Part shown: one piece after another, positions 61,393-64,000 of the stretch
Numbering within the stretch: position 1 is the stretch's first letter
How the letters are laid out: each line of letters starts with the position of its first letter
Source: Vicia villosa
Lineage: Eukaryota; Streptophyta; Magnoliopsida; Fabales; Fabaceae
Length of the DNA stretch: 64,000 nucleotides
Reading direction: 5' to 3'
NCBI RefSeq assembly: GCF_029867415.1
Contig: NC_081185.1
Span: forward strand, 116,911,987 to 116,975,986
The notes under the pieces: generated by a model
The model's database searches: none
What the model saw: only the letters and a program-made list of their open reading frames with translations
What the model was told of the DNA's origin: nothing
Made by a program: the position numbers and the translations under genes

Positions 61393-64000
61393 AGGATAAA
61401 AGAATTCATTTCCAAATTGATACCACCTAGGAGGTTATAAAAGAGTTTGAGAATTAATCGTATAACCTTTCTCCTTTAGAAGAAGCACTAACATGTAATT
61501 ATACTATGATTAAAGAAGAAAAAAAGGGAACAAGAGGTTAAGGATAAGTTAAAAGAGTTTAATACTTTAAGGGAGATTCCTCCTAATAAATATTAAATTG
61601 AAAAATTAGGAGAAACCTCTGGTTCAGAAAACCTTAAACCAGAATTAAAAACATTGCCATCACACTTAAAGTGTGTTTTTTTAGAAGAAAATGCTAATAA
61701 AATGGTAATAGTTACCAACTCTATTTTTCCTGAACAAAAAAAAAAACTAGTTCAAATCCTCAAAAGGAACAAAGTAGTTATAAGTTGGGAATTATCCAAT
61801 CTAAAAGAAATTATTCTATCATATTGCATACATAAAATCATGATGGAAGAAAATTTCAAATTTATAGCTCAACCTCTAATACGTTTAAACCCCAAATTTG
61901 AAAGAGGTTGTTAGGAAAGAAATGGTAAAACTACTTGAAGCCAAAATGATATATCCAATTTCAAATAGCACTTTGGTAAGTCCTGTGCAAGTAGTAAAAA
62001 AAGAGGTATGATGGTGATTAACAATGAGAAAAACGAGTTAATCCTAACTTAGACAGTCACCGAATGGAGAATATGCATAAACTACAAAGGCTTAACCAAA
62101 CCATTCGAAAAGATCATTTTCCATTGCCTTTCATGGACCTAATGTTGGAAAAATTAGCCAGACAAGCTTTTTATTATTTCCTAGACAGATGCTCAGGTTA
62201 TAAAAAAATAATAGTAAACCATGAGGATCATGAAAATACTTCATTCACATGACCTTTTGGAGTATTTGCTCACAAAAGAATGCCCTAGAGCTTTGCAATG
62301 CTCCTGCCACCTTTCAACATAATATGCAGTTATTTTCTTTGATATGATCAAGAAATGCATCAAAGTTTTCATAGATAACTTCTCTCTATTTGTACATTCA
62401 TTTGATACATGCCTTCACAATCTGGATGATGTGCTAAAAAGATGTGTCGAGATTAATCTAGTCTTAAACTGGGAAAAATGCCATTTTATGGTAACAAAAT
62501 GGATTATACCCGGACACAAAATATCTGCCATAAGAATCAAAGTGGATAAAGCAAAAGCATAAGTGATCAAGAAACTTCCACCACCAATAAATGTCAAAGG
62601 AATCATGAGTTTTCTCATACACCCGAGATTCTATATAAGATTCATCAAAAATGTCTTAAAACTGAAAAACCATGAAGCAACCTTCTTAAAAAAATAAGTC
62701 ATTTTTGTTTAATGATTCATGTCTACGTGCTTTTAATCATTTAAAATAAATTATAGTAACTGCACCAATAATCACTACACCTTATTGGAAACTTGATTTT
62801 GAATTAATGTGTGATCCTAGTGATTATGCAATAGGTGTAGTTCTAGGTCAGAGAAAATCTAAGTTTGCCATGCCATACATTATGCAAGAATAGTTTTGAA
62901 TGAAGCACAAGCCAATTATACCAGAACTAAAAAATAATTGCTAACAATATTGTATGCACTGGAAAAATTTAGATCATATTTGATTGGTTCAGAAAGAAAT
63001 AACCAGACAAGAGAAATAAGTACTAGAATAATTCTCGGATGAAAAACTACTCAAGATACAAGAAAGACCATGGTTTATTGATATGGTCAATTACAAAGTT
63101 ATTAGAATTCTCCCAGAGGACTTGGATTGGTAGCAAAAGAAGAAATTCCCAAAGGAAGCAAAATAATACCCATGGGATGATCCATATCTTTATAAAACAG
63201 GGACTAATCACCTTTTAAGATGTGAGAGCAACAAGGAGGTACAAAGTATAATATGGCATTATCATAACTCTGCATACGAAGGATACTGCAATGGAACGCA
63301 ACACAACTAATGTTCTCCAATCAGGTTTTTACAGGCTATCTATATTCAAAGATACTTACAAACACACACAAAACCGTGACAGTTGCGAAAGAGTCGAGGG
63401 AATTTCCAAAAGAAATAAGATGCCACTATAGAGCATATAAGAAGTAGAAATTTTTTATTGCTGGGAATTGACTTGGACCATTACCACCTTCATATCATAA
63501 TAATTACCTTCCAATTGGAGTATATTATGTGTCTAAATGGATGGAGGCAATTGCATCACCTAAGGCACATGAAAAAAGAATGGTGAAATTCTTAAAGAAA
63601 AATATTTTTCTCTCATTTTAGAACACCTGAAGTACTTATTAGCGATGGAGGATCCCATTTTTGTACTAGTCAATTAGCAAAAACACTTGAACATTATGGG
63701 GTAAGACATAAAGTAGCATCACCATACCACCCCCAAACCAATGGTGAAGCAAAAGTTTCAAACAAGGAGATAAAAAAGAATTTTAGAGAAAACAATACCT
63801 TCATCAAAAAAAGATTGGTCATAAAAACTGGATGATGCTTTGTGGATATGTTTATCGAACAACATTCAAATCTCCTATATTTTTGACACCATTTAAAATG
63901 GTATATGGAAAATATTGTTACCTTCCAGTGGAGTTAGAACACATAGCCTACTGGACACTCAAATTCCAAAATTTTGACCAATCATTAACTGGACAAAATA
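61393..64000 (+). pseudogene. Athila-like Ty3-gypsy pol remnant, running off the window
   Basis: Broken + strand frames in order: a pre-RT region (LPSHLK.VFLEEN, about 61650), RT (frames at 61654-61914, 62064-62252, 62344-62562; VFIDNFSLF in place of the usual F.DD box, then LVLNWEKCHFMV), RNase H (MCDPSDYAIGVVLGQ, about 62808), and integrase (YVSKWMEAIASPKAH, about 63520; HHKVASPYHPQTNGEAKVSN-like, about 63705; VELEHIAYWTLKF, about 63930). The order and phrases match Athila elements (called Cyclops in pea). At least ten stops or frameshifts. Old and non-functional; the 3' part lies beyond 64000. Confidence 0.82.

Noticed and set aside
61393..64000. Endogenous pararetrovirus
   Set aside because: Integrase-like motifs follow RNase H in the order of Ty3-gypsy, and no movement or coat-protein motifs are seen; it fits an Athila-type element.

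Overview
The window is nuclear DNA from a eudicot plant, most likely a legume (Fabaceae). The grounds are intron-rich genes with GT/AG junctions, AT-rich intergenic DNA, and a transposon community typical of legume genomes: Tekay/Del-type Ty3-gypsy, SIRE-type Ty1-copia with env-like sequence, Athila-like gypsy, MULEs and hAT MITEs. The legume assignment is inferred from family resemblance; no database search was possible. No rRNA, tRNA or CRISPR array was seen.

Four host genes could be modelled exon by exon with intact reading frames. (1) An aspartic protease, + strand, 302-3745, 10 exons, 478 aa. (2) A DUF2358/NTF2-like plastid-type protein, - strand, 10576-4068, 5 exons, 304 aa, convergent with gene 1. 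(3) A serine carboxypeptidase of the SCPL20 type, + strand, 37767-41632, 14 exons, 492 aa. (4) A PP2C phosphatase with a myristoylation-type N-terminus, - strand, 55656-52352, 5 coding exons, 491 aa. They are functionally unrelated and not an operon.

Layout: 1-4067, protease gene. 4068-10576, DUF2358 gene, whose 4.7-kb intron 3 holds a decayed inverted duplication of about 3.4 kb and a hAT MITE. 10830-30420, a nested transposon block: a hAT element, then SIRE-type copia env-like remnants into which a 16.1-kb tandem Tekay array (LTR-internal-LTR-internal-LTR) is inserted. 30421-37676, gene-poor AT-rich DNA with microsatellites, a hairpin MITE, a 180-bp direct duplication and an orphan leader-exon candidate. 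37767-41632, carboxypeptidase gene. 42086-51248, transposon graveyard: hAT-like, MULE with FAR1-like and OTU-like fragments, LINE, reversed Tekay 3' end, reversed SIRE LTR, TRIM, MULE-MITE. 52352-56400, PP2C gene and leader. 56918-64000, hAT element, reversed Athila-like and copia gag-like remnants, a probable solo LTR, and a decayed Athila-like pol running off the window.

The most unusual structures are the intronic 3.4-kb near-palindrome, the three-LTR array with mismatched flanks, the CpG-dense palindromic island inside an AT-rich LTR, and the internally deleted FAR1/OTU MULE.
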